This document shows positions 1 to 6,601 of a DNA stretch of 11,936 nt, piece after piece (position 1 is the first letter of the stretch; the number at the start of each line of letters is the position of its first letter). The DNA is from Asparagopsis taxiformis (Eukaryota > Rhodophyta > Florideophyceae > Bonnemaisoniales > Bonnemaisoniaceae). Under the pieces are notes generated by a model. It did no database searches and was not told the origin of the DNA. It saw only the letters and a program-made list of their open reading frames with translations. The DNA lies in the NCBI GenBank assembly GCA_030407315.1, contig JALQPE010002167.1, forward strand, positions 1 through 11,936, read 5' to 3'. The position numbers and the translations under genes were made by a program.

Positions 1-318
1 TTCCTCTGGGTCTCCGGGTGACAGAGCTGCGTCGACAGCGAAGAAGGGGCTCCGAGTTGGTATTTCAGGCGGAATTGGTATCAATGCATGGACTAGTGCC
101 GATGGTGAAACAAGACCAATATTGTAGTTACAGCTGAGTCGTTTGAAATCTGCAGTCGCGGTCGGAGCCGTCCCCTGGCCTCTCCAATGGTTCTTAGCGC
201 AGTAGAAGGGACGCGTACCATCGCAATTACAACGAAAGCCGGGTAGAGCCTGATAACAAGCTAAATGACCTGCAATTCTAACTATTTTGTTCCAAGCCAA
301 ACCAAAATATAATAAAGC
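1..318 (-). CDS. Possible partial exon of an unrecognised Cys-rich host protein
   Basis: Read on the minus strand, 106 consecutive codons from 318 to 1 contain no stop, and the frame runs off the left edge. An in-frame stop lies immediately upstream at 319-321; its sequence there (TTTCCATAG followed by G) would also serve as a 3' splice acceptor, so this could be an internal or terminal exon. The translation has a Cys/His cluster (FRCNCDG, then FYCAKNHW, then LSCNYN) followed by a Pro-rich stretch (IPIPPEIPTRSP). I do not recognise the family. Base composition is ordinary and unlike the CpG-rich element to the right, so if real it belongs to the host. A competing open stretch exists on the plus strand at 2-127, ending in TAG. 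There is no start codon to anchor the gene, so coding status is uncertain. Confidence 0.3.
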
Positions 319-335
319 CTATGGAAACTGTCAAC

Positions 336-366
336 CAAGTTAGCTATAGCTAACTTGTTATAACAA
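336..366. repeat. Two overlapping perfect palindromes
   Basis: Positions 336-357 form a perfect 22-nt palindrome (core AAGTTAGCTATAGCTAACTT at 337-356). A second perfect palindrome, TTGTTATAACAA at 355-366, overlaps its right end. An 11-bp perfect inverted repeat with no spacer is not expected by chance in a window this size. It sits just upstream, on the minus strand, of the open stretch 1-318, in AT-rich DNA. It could be a dimeric protein-binding site, a cruciform-forming site or the scar of a small transposon. Nothing seen here decides between these. Confidence 0.6.
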
Positions 367-397
367 AAGTGAATTGATAGAGACTGTTTAAACTTTA

Positions 398-691
398 GTG
401 TTGGACTCGCTCGTAATACAGCAGGTAGCCTCGCTGTTCAGAACACCATTCCATAGTCTGTTACGCATTGTGATATTGAGTACAATCCTTCACATTCTTT
501 GGCAGCCGTGTATATGTATAACACGCAGCGCGGGGAGAGAAGTGTCCTCAAGACGAGCTGCTGACGTTCGAAAGTGGAATTGTGTCATTTGTAAAACATA
601 TCAACGGTCAATGAACCGTGTCTCTGGGCATCTACGAAAGCAGCACAGTGTAGTACTTATGCAAGGTATTTATTGTCTTTATTCTCATTGA
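398..691 (+). CDS. Probable exon remnant with one C2H2 zinc-finger-like motif
   Basis: The open frame includes CVICKTY...GHLRKQH. The cysteine codons are at 581-583 and 590-592 and the histidine codons at 629-631 and 644-646, giving Cys-X2-Cys-X12-His-X4-His, the classical C2H2 spacing. The upstream part (residues 1-45) is hydrophobic and unconvincing, and the only start offered is TTG, which is not expected in a eukaryote. The frame is therefore better read as an exon or a degraded gene than as a 97-residue protein. A good 5' splice-donor match (AAG followed by GTATTT, junction 665/666) lies just after the finger, and the frame closes soon after it at 689-691. One motif of this kind can arise by chance, so confidence is low. 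Confidence 0.25.
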   Translation: MLDSLVIQQVASLFRTPFHSLLRIVILSTILHILWQPCICITRSAGREVSSRRAADVRKWNCVICKTYQRSMNRVSGHLRKQHSVVLMQGIYCLYSH

Positions 692-1019
692 AGTCTTTAC
701 AATCGATAGAACTAATACATAAACTCCCCTAAATTAATCTAAGCCTCAAACTGTGGCTGGAACTGACAACGTGCAGCGGCAGTGATTCATTCAAAATGTT
801 GGAAAGTTGATCCTATCGTGTGAATGTGTGCACAAATCATCGTTCCCATCTGAGTGCGGTCTATCTGCTCTCCTCTAGAACTTATACTCCCTCGTACTAA
901 CTTCCCTGCATCCAACTATCAGTAAAGCTCCCGCACAATTACTATAGTCGTATACTACACACCATTCCAATATTTATCTTCACATTAACACTATGCCCTT
1001 ATTTCCTCTCAAGTCCACT
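692..1019. other. AT-rich stretch without a recognisable gene
   Basis: I see no open frame of interest, no RNA gene and no clear repeat here. The composition is AT-rich and similar to 240-580, unlike the CpG-rich DNA after about 1380. It looks like ordinary host intergenic or intronic sequence. Confidence 0.5.
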
Positions 1020-1024
1020 CCACC

Positions 1025-1140
1025 AGACAGTGTTGTGAAACCAATGCACGGTACTACCCGCAGACAATACAATTTGCTATCTACAATTCTGTCTACAGAT
1101 TTCCCCAGACAGTGCAGTAATACAATACAATGCACTGCCT
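1025..1140. repeat. Degenerate copies of the same palindrome unit
   Basis: Upstream of the clear palindromes are decayed relatives: CCAGACAGTG at 1023-1032, CAGACAATACAATTTG near 1061, TTCTGTCTACAGA near 1087, CCAGACAGTGCAGT at 1107-1120, and TGCACTG near 1131 pairing with CAGTGCA at 1112-1118 across a spacer. They show that the repeat family occupies roughly 1020-1370 and that the right-hand copies are the best preserved. Confidence 0.5.
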
Positions 1141-1370
1141 CAGACAGTAAAATGTACTGTCTGCACATACTGTCTGGCGGCAACACTTCCGGACAGTAAA
1201 ATTTACTGTTCTGGACAGTAAATTTTACTGTTTTTTGGTACGTCCAGATTTCGTGCCAGTTTATTGCTGCAGCAGTATTCTGAATTTCCAGACAGTAAAT
1301 TTTACTGTCTCCGCGCACTGTCTTGGCCAGACAGTAATTTTTACTGTCTCAGACAGTAAATTTACTGTCT
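1141..1370. repeat. Cluster of six palindromes built on ACAGTAAA/TTTACTGT
   Basis: Six inverted repeats share the consensus AGACAGTAAATTTACTGTCT with a centre of 0 to 5 nt: 1141-1163 (arms CAGACAGTA/TACTGTCTG, 5-nt centre), 1193-1209 (1-nt centre), 1215-1231 (1-nt centre), 1290-1310 (10-bp arms, 1-nt centre), 1329-1349 (9-bp arms, centre TTT) and 1351-1370 (20-nt perfect palindrome, no centre). Half-sites flank them: AGACAGT at 1025, 1109 and 1329, and ACTGTCT at 1168 and 1317. The centres lie at irregular distances (about 49, 22, 77, 39 and 21 nt), so this is not a tandem satellite. The cluster ends only about 10 nt before the composition changes to CpG-rich element DNA. Possible roles are an array of dimer-binding sites, regulatory repeats inside an unrecognised LTR, or a small foldback transposon family. 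Confidence 0.85.
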
Positions 1371-1420
1371 TTTCCATTCCCAACACCGTAGTGAGAAGGC
1401 TCGCGCGCCTATAACTCGCA

Positions 1421-1446
1421 ATCCTCCCCGGCCGTTCCGGGAGGAT
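1421..1446 (+). other. Leader hairpin upstream of gag
   Basis: ATCCTCCCCGG (1421-1431) pairs with CCGGGAGGAT (1437-1446) around a CCGTT loop: ten base pairs with one bulged C. It lies in the presumed 5' leader of the retrotransposon RNA, where packaging, dimerisation or priming structures are usually found. The role is inferred from position only. Confidence 0.5.
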
Positions 1447-1747
1447 ACCCACCAACACCCGGTCCGACGACCCCGACCACGTACGGAAGGGGGGCGACAG
1501 TGCAACGAGCCATCGCCCACCCCGACGAGACGCCACGAAGGCAATTACGTTTAAACGATACGCCAGACCACGCGCGGTCGGCGGACGCAGCACGAGCTGC
1601 GCAATTCGATACGAGAGCTCCCCGCCACGTGAGACGTACATTCCGTGGCTGGGAACGTTCGGCACGACGGACACGCGAGTCCACGAAAACGAACGTGCCG
1701 ACGCGGTACGCTTACCAGGGAACGCCCTCGGACCCGTTTGCCACGCG

Positions 1748-1960
1748 TTGGCAGAGCACACGACAATGCTCGACGCATTTGCGAACGTGGTGTCGTACCG
1801 TATGTACCGACTTAACGATGTACGTGAACATCTCTACGTGAACGAGAGTCAAAGCGTACATAAGCTCAAACGTGAGCTGGAGGGACTTTTCCCTACGTTA
1901 AAGCCGTTCTCCGGCCGGAATCCGATTACGTTGCTCGGATTCCTCGCCCAAATAACGTGA
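1748..1960 (+). CDS. gag: Gag, N-terminal segment (frame interrupted)
   Basis: This open segment gives the N-terminal part of the structural Gag protein. It contains a helical, Leu/Lys/Glu-rich stretch ending in FSGRNPITLLGFLAQIT. The frame closes artificially at 1958-1960, and the same protein evidently continues in the next frame from about 1956. This frame is also open upstream to 1415, but the first in-frame ATG is at 1766, and 1748 is only a TTG. A second frame (0) is open from 1395 to 1841 and reads plausibly up to about 1630, so the true N-terminus may lie upstream across one more frame change. Assignment as Gag rests on its place before the capsid-like segment and zinc knuckle. Confidence 0.55.
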   Translation: MAEHTTMLDAFANVVSYRMYRLNDVREHLYVNESQSVHKLKRELEGLFPTLKPFSGRNPITLLGFLAQIT

Positions 1961-1979
1961 TGGGTTCAGCACACTCGGA

Positions 1980-2870
1980 GTGTGCGAGGGAGTGGCAGTA
2001 CGTGCGCTGCACTTCTTCCTCGAAGGGGACGCCCGACGGTTCTACGATTCCCAGTGTACGACTGGCGTGATCACGACTGATCCGACGAAGAGGTTCTCGT
2101 GGCCTCACGTAATCAACGCGTTGATTAAACGATACCTGCAAGACGACGTGCTGCAGGAGGCCTACGAAAAGGTCACGATGATCACGCAGAATCCTAACGA
2201 GGACGAGAATCAGTACGCTGATAGACTCGACACCGCCACGCGGGCGTGCAACTACGTGTTTACGGATCGACTCCTCGCTCACCACTACGTACGTGGTTTG
2301 CTGCCCTCGACGCGGGCAGCCGTGACGGAACGACTCCGGTCACTCCCCGAACGAGAGAGGAACGACCTCACCGTTGTGAGACGATTGGCGACGGCCGAAG
2401 GAACGACCTTCCGTGCACGTACGGCAGCTGTCGCGTCAGCCGCGAAACCGAAAGTGCGGTTTCCGGTGAAGCCTACGTTGGCTATTTCCGACCACGAGTC
2501 GAGGAAGTTCGCGGACTACGATGAGTCCGCGTACTTACGTAATGAACGGGCTAACGAGCCCAGTTACCACGATGGTAACCCGAACATCCCCGCGAGGGAC
2601 GACGACGACGTGTCGCTCGCTGCGGTTCACGTTGCCGAGAATTTGGAGGCGATCCTCTTCACGAACGGGCCGCCGCCCAACGATACGAAAACGGCAAACG
2701 AAAAGCCGGACGAGCTCGAAGCTCGATTGAACCGTCCATGCGAGGACGTGCCGAAGCTCACGTGCGAGCAGACGCAATTGGCGCACTCCGTAATCCCGAA
2801 TGATTACTGGACGCTGTCGTGTTGGTCATGCCGCGAAGATGGCCACTCGACGTTACGTGTCCGCGTCTGA
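1980..2870 (+). CDS. gag: Gag, capsid-like segment with start of zinc knuckle (frame interrupted)
   Basis: Open from about 1956 in this frame. 1980 is a GTG inside the reading frame and not a true start. Residues 5-130 resemble the retrotransposon Gag (capsid) fold: ALHFFLEGDARRFYD, WPHVINALIKRYL, then LLAHHYVRGLLPSTRAAV. The downstream half is acidic and disordered (residues 155-265). Near the end, CWSCREDGHST supplies the first two Cys and the His of a CCHC zinc knuckle; the last Cys falls in another frame after a break near 2850. Gag packages the element RNA into cytoplasmic particles and binds it through the knuckle. I see no full ATG-initiated gene here because of the breaks on both sides. 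Confidence 0.75.
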   Translation: MCEGVAVRALHFFLEGDARRFYDSQCTTGVITTDPTKRFSWPHVINALIKRYLQDDVLQEAYEKVTMITQNPNEDENQYADRLDTATRACNYVFTDRLLAHHYVRGLLPSTRAAVTERLRSLPERERNDLTVVRRLATAEGTTFRARTAAVASAAKPKVRFPVKPTLAISDHESRKFADYDESAYLRNERANEPSYHDGNPNIPARDDDDVSLAAVHVAENLEAILFTNGPPPNDTKTANEKPDELEARLNRPCEDVPKLTCEQTQLAHSVIPNDYWTLSCWSCREDGHSTLRVRV

Positions 2871-3375
2871 CGCCAGATCAACGGATCTTTTTCGCGTACA
2901 AGTACTACCTCTTCCACGTGAAGAGCAACCACGTCAGGCTGAGTACTTCCGCCAACGAATGGCCAAACGTAACCAGGAACGACCTGGCGAGCGAGGGAAC
3001 GTAACCCCGCGGAGGTACGGCACGCCGCCTACGATACTCCGAAACCCCAATCGTGACGGGGGAAGGCCTTCGACAGGCGCCGCGGCGACTTTCGTAATGA
3101 CCGACGTGATCTCCGCCCGTGGGCGAACGAACGAAATGGCCAGCGTAATGGCCGCAGCGGAGTCTACGTGACGACTTCCGCTGACGAAACACCACTCGAG
3201 GTGGAAACGAGTCACGATGACGAACGAGCTTCGTGGGCTCACGACGACGACGTGTCGAACGGCCCCGCGCCGGAAAACGACCAGGCGATGTAGGTCACGA
3301 GCCACCCACATCGCCTGAACCCTTACGTGCAAGGGGACGACCGACGTCGATGATTGGTCCTCCGCAGGCTCACCG

Positions 3376-4497
3376 ATGAACGAGAGTTACGTAAAGCTCA
3401 CGGCCGCGAAGGCCAACTCGAGTCACACGACACCCGACGTGGGGGAGGAAACGAAGTCCGACGGGACAAACGAACCTCACACGAAGAGGAAGCCTCGCAG
3501 ACGAGCGAGACGCGCTACCCGGAAGCACGACGCTTCCGAGCGCGAGAAAGCCAAGCACGCGGCTTATACGAAGCGTGTCGACGCAAAAGAAGCCATACGG
3601 GCTCACACGGTGAAGCGACGAACCGCTAGCGAAGACGTAGACCGCGCGCCGGTCAGGACCGAACCGTTGGTCCTCGACGGGCATACGTGCCTACTTGCGT
3701 CGAAGCATTATATCGTATCCGGAACGATCGGACTAGACCTCAACGTGATGTGGGCGATTACCATCGCGATGGATACGTGCAGCGGCTACAACTTGATACG
3801 AACAAGTTTACTACCCTACGACTGGGTCGACCGCTGTCTACGTGACGAAGAGCTACCGAAGCTCGGAGACGCCAACGGGCGACGTTTGCCCATCGAAGGC
3901 GCCATCCTGCTTCGTGTCAGGCTTGGGAACTCGCTGTTCCGCGTTAAGTTCTTCGTAGCCAACACGCTGGCTGTCCCCGTTATAATGGGCACGTCGTTCA
4001 TATCGAAGCATGTCGATGCTATACGCTGTCGAGCGCAGACAATCGACCTCCATCGGGGGGATACGATACCCATTATCGCGGAGGGTGATACGACGACTCC
4101 GTACGAGGAGGGGGAAGAGACGAATCCAAACGTGGAACACCCGAAGCGCCGCGAGCGTAACGCGGCCTCGAATCGGCCAAGCCGAACGTTTTCGGTTCGC
4201 CTGACGAAGTACACGCGTGTACCGGCGATGTCGCAACGGACCGTCAACGTGACGACGGAGGCGACCGGACTCGTGTTCCTCGAACCGAAAGCGTCGGTGC
4301 AATTCCGGCATGGGCTTCGTATAGCCAACGGAGTGGTCGACGTAGGACCCAGAGAGACGTTCTCTATTATCGTATCTAACTTCACGAAGAAGGACCGCGA
4401 GCTGCCGAAAGGCGCGACGATTGCGTACGCGGTACGCTCCCCGTGGGAATCGTCCCACTCAGGCGTGAGGGCGGCGAAGCCCTCGCGAAGGTTTTGA
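3376..4497 (+). CDS. pol: Pol N-terminal part: aspartic protease (active-site variant)
   Basis: The first ATG of this frame is at 3376. Residues 1-95 are highly basic and low-complexity. Residues 96-230 match a retroviral-type aspartic protease: GHTCLLASKHYIVSG, then the catalytic loop MDTCSGYNLIRTSL with Asp133 (codon 3772-3774), then the second half ending VPVIMGTSFISKHVDAI, which corresponds to the ILG-type motif. The enzyme cuts the Gag-Pol polyprotein. The family triad is Asp-Thr/Ser-Gly; here Gly is replaced by Cys (TGC at 3778-3780), one base from GGC. Residues 270-350 form the beta-rich linker before reverse transcriptase (QRTVNVTTEATGLVFLEP). The natural frame leaves this one near 4440, around the C4 run at 4439-4442, so the last ~17 residues are an artefact of the shift. 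The frame is separate from gag, starting 83 nt after the gag TAG. Confidence 0.8.
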   Translation: MNESYVKLTAAKANSSHTTPDVGEETKSDGTNEPHTKRKPRRRARRATRKHDASEREKAKHAAYTKRVDAKEAIRAHTVKRRTASEDVDRAPVRTEPLVLDGHTCLLASKHYIVSGTIGLDLNVMWAITIAMDTCSGYNLIRTSLLPYDWVDRCLRDEELPKLGDANGRRLPIEGAILLRVRLGNSLFRVKFFVANTLAVPVIMGTSFISKHVDAIRCRAQTIDLHRGDTIPIIAEGDTTTPYEEGEETNPNVEHPKRRERNAASNRPSRTFSVRLTKYTRVPAMSQRTVNVTTEATGLVFLEPKASVQFRHGLRIANGVVDVGPRETFSIIVSNFTKKDRELPKGATIAYAVRSPWESSHSGVRAAKPSRRF

Positions 4498-5027
4498 ACC
4501 TACCGCTAGTCGACGCGACGACGCGGACGAATACGAACGGGTTGGGCGACGAAACGCCAGACCCGTTGGTCAACGAAAAGGGGAACGACCCCGCCACGGA
4601 TTGGCAGTCGACAATCGATTTGTCGCACCTCGACGACGAGGATTTACGAAAGCGCATCAACGAGATGCTAGCCACACATTCGTCAATGTGGACGAGCGGA
4701 CGCCTCGGCGAAATCAATGCTACGGAGCATCGAATCGAACTCGAACCGGGCACGCGGCCCATACGTTCAATGCCCTATCGTCAGGGTCCGGCTCTACGTA
4801 CGATAGCCGAGGAGCAGATCACGAAGATGCTCAACGAAGGGGTTATCGAACCCGCGTCCAGCGAATGGGCGTCACCAATCGTGCTGGTGCCGAAGAAGGA
4901 CGGATCCTTACGTTTCTGTGTCGATTACAGACGTTTGAACGCGAAAACGATCGCCGATTCGTACCACTTCCTCGTATGGAAGATTGCCTCGATTCGCTTG
5001 GCGACGCCGCCATCTTCACGACACTGA
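4443..5027 (+). CDS. pol: Reverse transcriptase, N-terminal (fingers) segment
   Basis: This segment continues Pol in the next frame and overlaps the previous one by 55 nt only because of a frame break. Residues 1-30 carry the conserved pre-RT block (GIVPLRREGGEALAKVL). Residues 96-174 are the start of the RT domain: HRIELEPGTRPIRSMPYR, ASPIVLVPKKDGSLRFCVDYR and LNAKTIADSY, which bind template-primer and nucleotide. At 4963-4965 homology moves one frame on (the PLPRMEDCLDSLG block is read in the frame of 4601), then near 5025 into the frame of 4984. The last ~20 residues of this frame are therefore not real. ATG 4443 is not a genuine start. Confidence 0.92.
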   Translation: MGIVPLRREGGEALAKVLNLPLVDATTRTNTNGLGDETPDPLVNEKGNDPATDWQSTIDLSHLDDEDLRKRINEMLATHSSMWTSGRLGEINATEHRIELEPGTRPIRSMPYRQGPALRTIAEEQITKMLNEGVIEPASSEWASPIVLVPKKDGSLRFCVDYRRLNAKTIADSYHFLVWKIASIRLATPPSSRH

Positions 5028-6561
5028 CTGTAACGCCGGTTACTGGCAAGTGCCCGTCTCCGCTGAGGACTGTGATAAGACAACGTTTACGTCTTTCATG
5101 GGAACGTATCGCTACGTGCGAATGCCATTCGGGCTACGAAATGCCCCCGCTACGTTTCAGCGGACGTTGGACATAATCCTCTCCGGAGTACGTTGGCAAT
5201 CGTGCCTTGTTTACTTGGACGACGTAATCGTCTTTTCGAAAGACCTCGAGTCTCACCTGGGTCACGTTGACCAGGTGCTTTCCCTGCTACGCGCAGCAGG
5301 AGTAACGTTAAAGCTCACGAAGTGCTCGTTCTTTCAACCACGAGTTGACTACCTGGGGCACGTGATTACCCCAGGGAAGCTGCACGTCGCAGCTCGGAAC
5401 AAGGAAGCCTTTCGTACGGCTATGTTCCCGCGGGATAAGACGCAGTGCCGATCGTTTTTGGGCGCGGCCAACGTTTACCGCCGTTTCGTAAAGGCGTACG
5501 CCGAGATCGCTCGGCCACTCAACACGATGTTGAAGAAGGACGCTTCCCCCGATTGGACGAACCCAACGGACGCGCAAACGAATGCGTTCGAAACGTTGAA
5601 GACAATACTGGTGTCGCCACCAGTATTGCACCTTCCGAAGGCGGGACGTCCGTTCATGATCGATACCGACGCGTCGGCGTATCAGCTGGGAGCTACGTTG
5701 CTCCAACAGCAGAACGAAGATAAGCCCAACGAATGGGTGCCGATTGGGTACTGGTCGAAGACCCTTAACGAAACCGAACGCGGTTACTCAGCGACCGAGC
5801 GCGAGTGCTACTCCGTCGTCTGGGCGATAACGTCGCTCCGACCCTACGTAGAGGGTCAGCGGTTCACCGTACGTACGGACCACGAAGCCTTGCGTTGGCT
5901 AATGACGCTTACGGACGCGTCCGGACGACTACTACGATGGAGGCTACGCGTTGCCGAATTCGATTTCGAAGTTACGTACAGGCCTGGGCGCGTGCACCAG
6001 GTACCTGACGCTTTATCACGCGTGATATCTACGTATGACGACGGTCGACCCGTCGACGATGACGTACCATCGTACGGGGACGCAGTCCTCGTGACGACTC
6101 GCAGTCGGCGACAACCCACACGAAAAGGGCAAGGACGAACGACGTCCGTACGTAAAGAGGCACCGAATGCCAGGGGTCACGACGACCCGTCGAACGAGAC
6201 TCGTGACGAACGAGCACCAGCCGCGACGGCTGGCAACGATGGCCTCGAGTTCAACCGCGACGCGTCGCTCGATGACGTTCTCGACGAAGAACCGGATTTC
6301 CTCGACGAACAGCGCGCTGCTGAAGACGATTCGGCACGCGTGCCACCAGCTGACGTTCAGCTTCCCATTACGAGGGACGAGCTTATCGAAGCTCAACGCG
6401 AGGACACGTTCTGTCAAACGATACTGACACGACGTCCGAGACGCAGGACGCTGCATTCTTCGAAGGCCACGATGGCCTACTCCGACGCCGGAACCCTCAC
6501 GACGAGGAACGTACACAAATCGTTGTGCCGGCTTCGTTGCGGCCGCGGCTGCTGGAGTTAA
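4984..6561 (+). CDS. pol: Reverse transcriptase palm and RNase H
   Basis: True homology begins at the Asp codon 5026-5028 (motif A, DCNAGYWQVPV); ATG 4984 is not a genuine start. Motif B reads MPFGLRNAPATFQ, and the catalytic YLDD is at codons 5212-5223 (residues 77-80). The RT ends with KCSFFQPRVDYLGHVITPG. RNase H follows with its four acidic residues: Asp229 (IDTDAS), Glu272 (ATERE), Asp299 (RTDHEAL) and Asp342 (VPDALSR). Together these enzymes copy the element RNA into DNA and remove the RNA strand inside the particle. Residues 350-480 are an acidic, poorly conserved tether to integrase. The natural frame leaves this one near 6437, so about the last 40 residues are a shift artefact. Confidence 0.96.
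   Translation: MPRFAWRRRHLHDTDCNAGYWQVPVSAEDCDKTTFTSFMGTYRYVRMPFGLRNAPATFQRTLDIILSGVRWQSCLVYLDDVIVFSKDLESHLGHVDQVLSLLRAAGVTLKLTKCSFFQPRVDYLGHVITPGKLHVAARNKEAFRTAMFPRDKTQCRSFLGAANVYRRFVKAYAEIARPLNTMLKKDASPDWTNPTDAQTNAFETLKTILVSPPVLHLPKAGRPFMIDTDASAYQLGATLLQQQNEDKPNEWVPIGYWSKTLNETERGYSATERECYSVVWAITSLRPYVEGQRFTVRTDHEALRWLMTLTDASGRLLRWRLRVAEFDFEVTYRPGRVHQVPDALSRVISTYDDGRPVDDDVPSYGDAVLVTTRSRRQPTRKGQGRTTSVRKEAPNARGHDDPSNETRDERAPAATAGNDGLEFNRDASLDDVLDEEPDFLDEQRAAEDDSARVPPADVQLPITRDELIEAQREDTFCQTILTRRPRRRTLHSSKATMAYSDAGTLTTRNVHKSLCRLRCGRGCWS
5603..5628 (+). repeat. 11-bp perfect hairpin inside pol
   Basis: CAATACTGGTG (5603-5613) and CACCAGTATTG (5618-5628) are perfect inverted repeats around a TCGC loop, within the RT-RNase H connection (codons for LVSPPVLH). 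A stem of this length with so short a loop is not expected by chance in 12 kb. A second, bulged 10-bp stem occurs upstream at 5254-5277. Confidence 0.6.
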
Positions 6562-6600
6562 CGCACCACCACGTCCTCGCTGGACACCCGGACAAACGCG
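6438..6600 (+). pseudogene. pol: Integrase N-terminal segment (zinc-binding HH half), out of frame
   Basis: Between the frame breaks near 6437 and 6600 the Pol reading lies in frame 0 with no stop. It gives a linker (FFEGHDGLLRRRNPHDEE) and then VVPASLRPRLLELTHHHVL and AGHPDKR. The His codons at 6567-6572 and 6585-6587 are the HH half of the integrase HHCC zinc-binding domain; the CC half is in the following segment. It lacks its own start or stop because it is an internal fragment of Pol. Confidence 0.7.
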
Positions 6601-6601
6601 T

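Larger units (their letters stand above)
1748..3293 (+). pseudogene. gag: gag gene, disrupted by about four frame changes
   Basis: The Gag reading frame can be followed through five segments: frame of 1748 up to about 1957, frame of 1980 up to about 2850, frame of 2819 up to about 2937 (segment ends at stop 3002-3004), frame of 2800 up to about 3060 (stop 3169-3171), then frame 0 (codons starting at multiples of 3) to a TAG at 3291-3293. The last change falls at a run of five G (3058-3062), a typical place for a miscounted base. The C-terminal segments are basic and Arg/Asn-rich (RRDLRPWANERNG) and then acidic (ETSHDDERASWAHDDD). Both are usual for the tail after a zinc knuckle. The family's Gag is normally one uninterrupted frame, so this copy is inactive or the sequence contains indel errors. 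Confidence 0.65.

Noticed and set aside
2..127. Plus-strand open stretch ending in TAG at 125-127
   Set aside because: It is only about 41 codons and has no start or motif; the minus-strand frame over the same bases is longer. Kept only as an alternative.
1141..1370. CRISPR-like array
   Set aside because: The units are palindromes with irregular distances and no regular spacers, next to a eukaryotic retrotransposon, with no cas genes.
980..1761. Open frames on both strands across the palindrome cluster and leader
   Set aside because: Their translations mostly repeat the palindrome sequence or are wrong-strand readings of the gag leader; no motif is seen.
3816..4458. Two long minus-strand open frames opposite the protease region
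   Set aside because: They are antisense to the protease and linker, mutually overlapping, and without recognisable motifs; they result from low TA content.
4441..5030. Programmed ribosomal frameshifting in pol
   Set aside because: There are too many shifts in one gene, including two within about 60 nt inside the RT domain; no slippery heptamer with a pseudoknot was seen at each.
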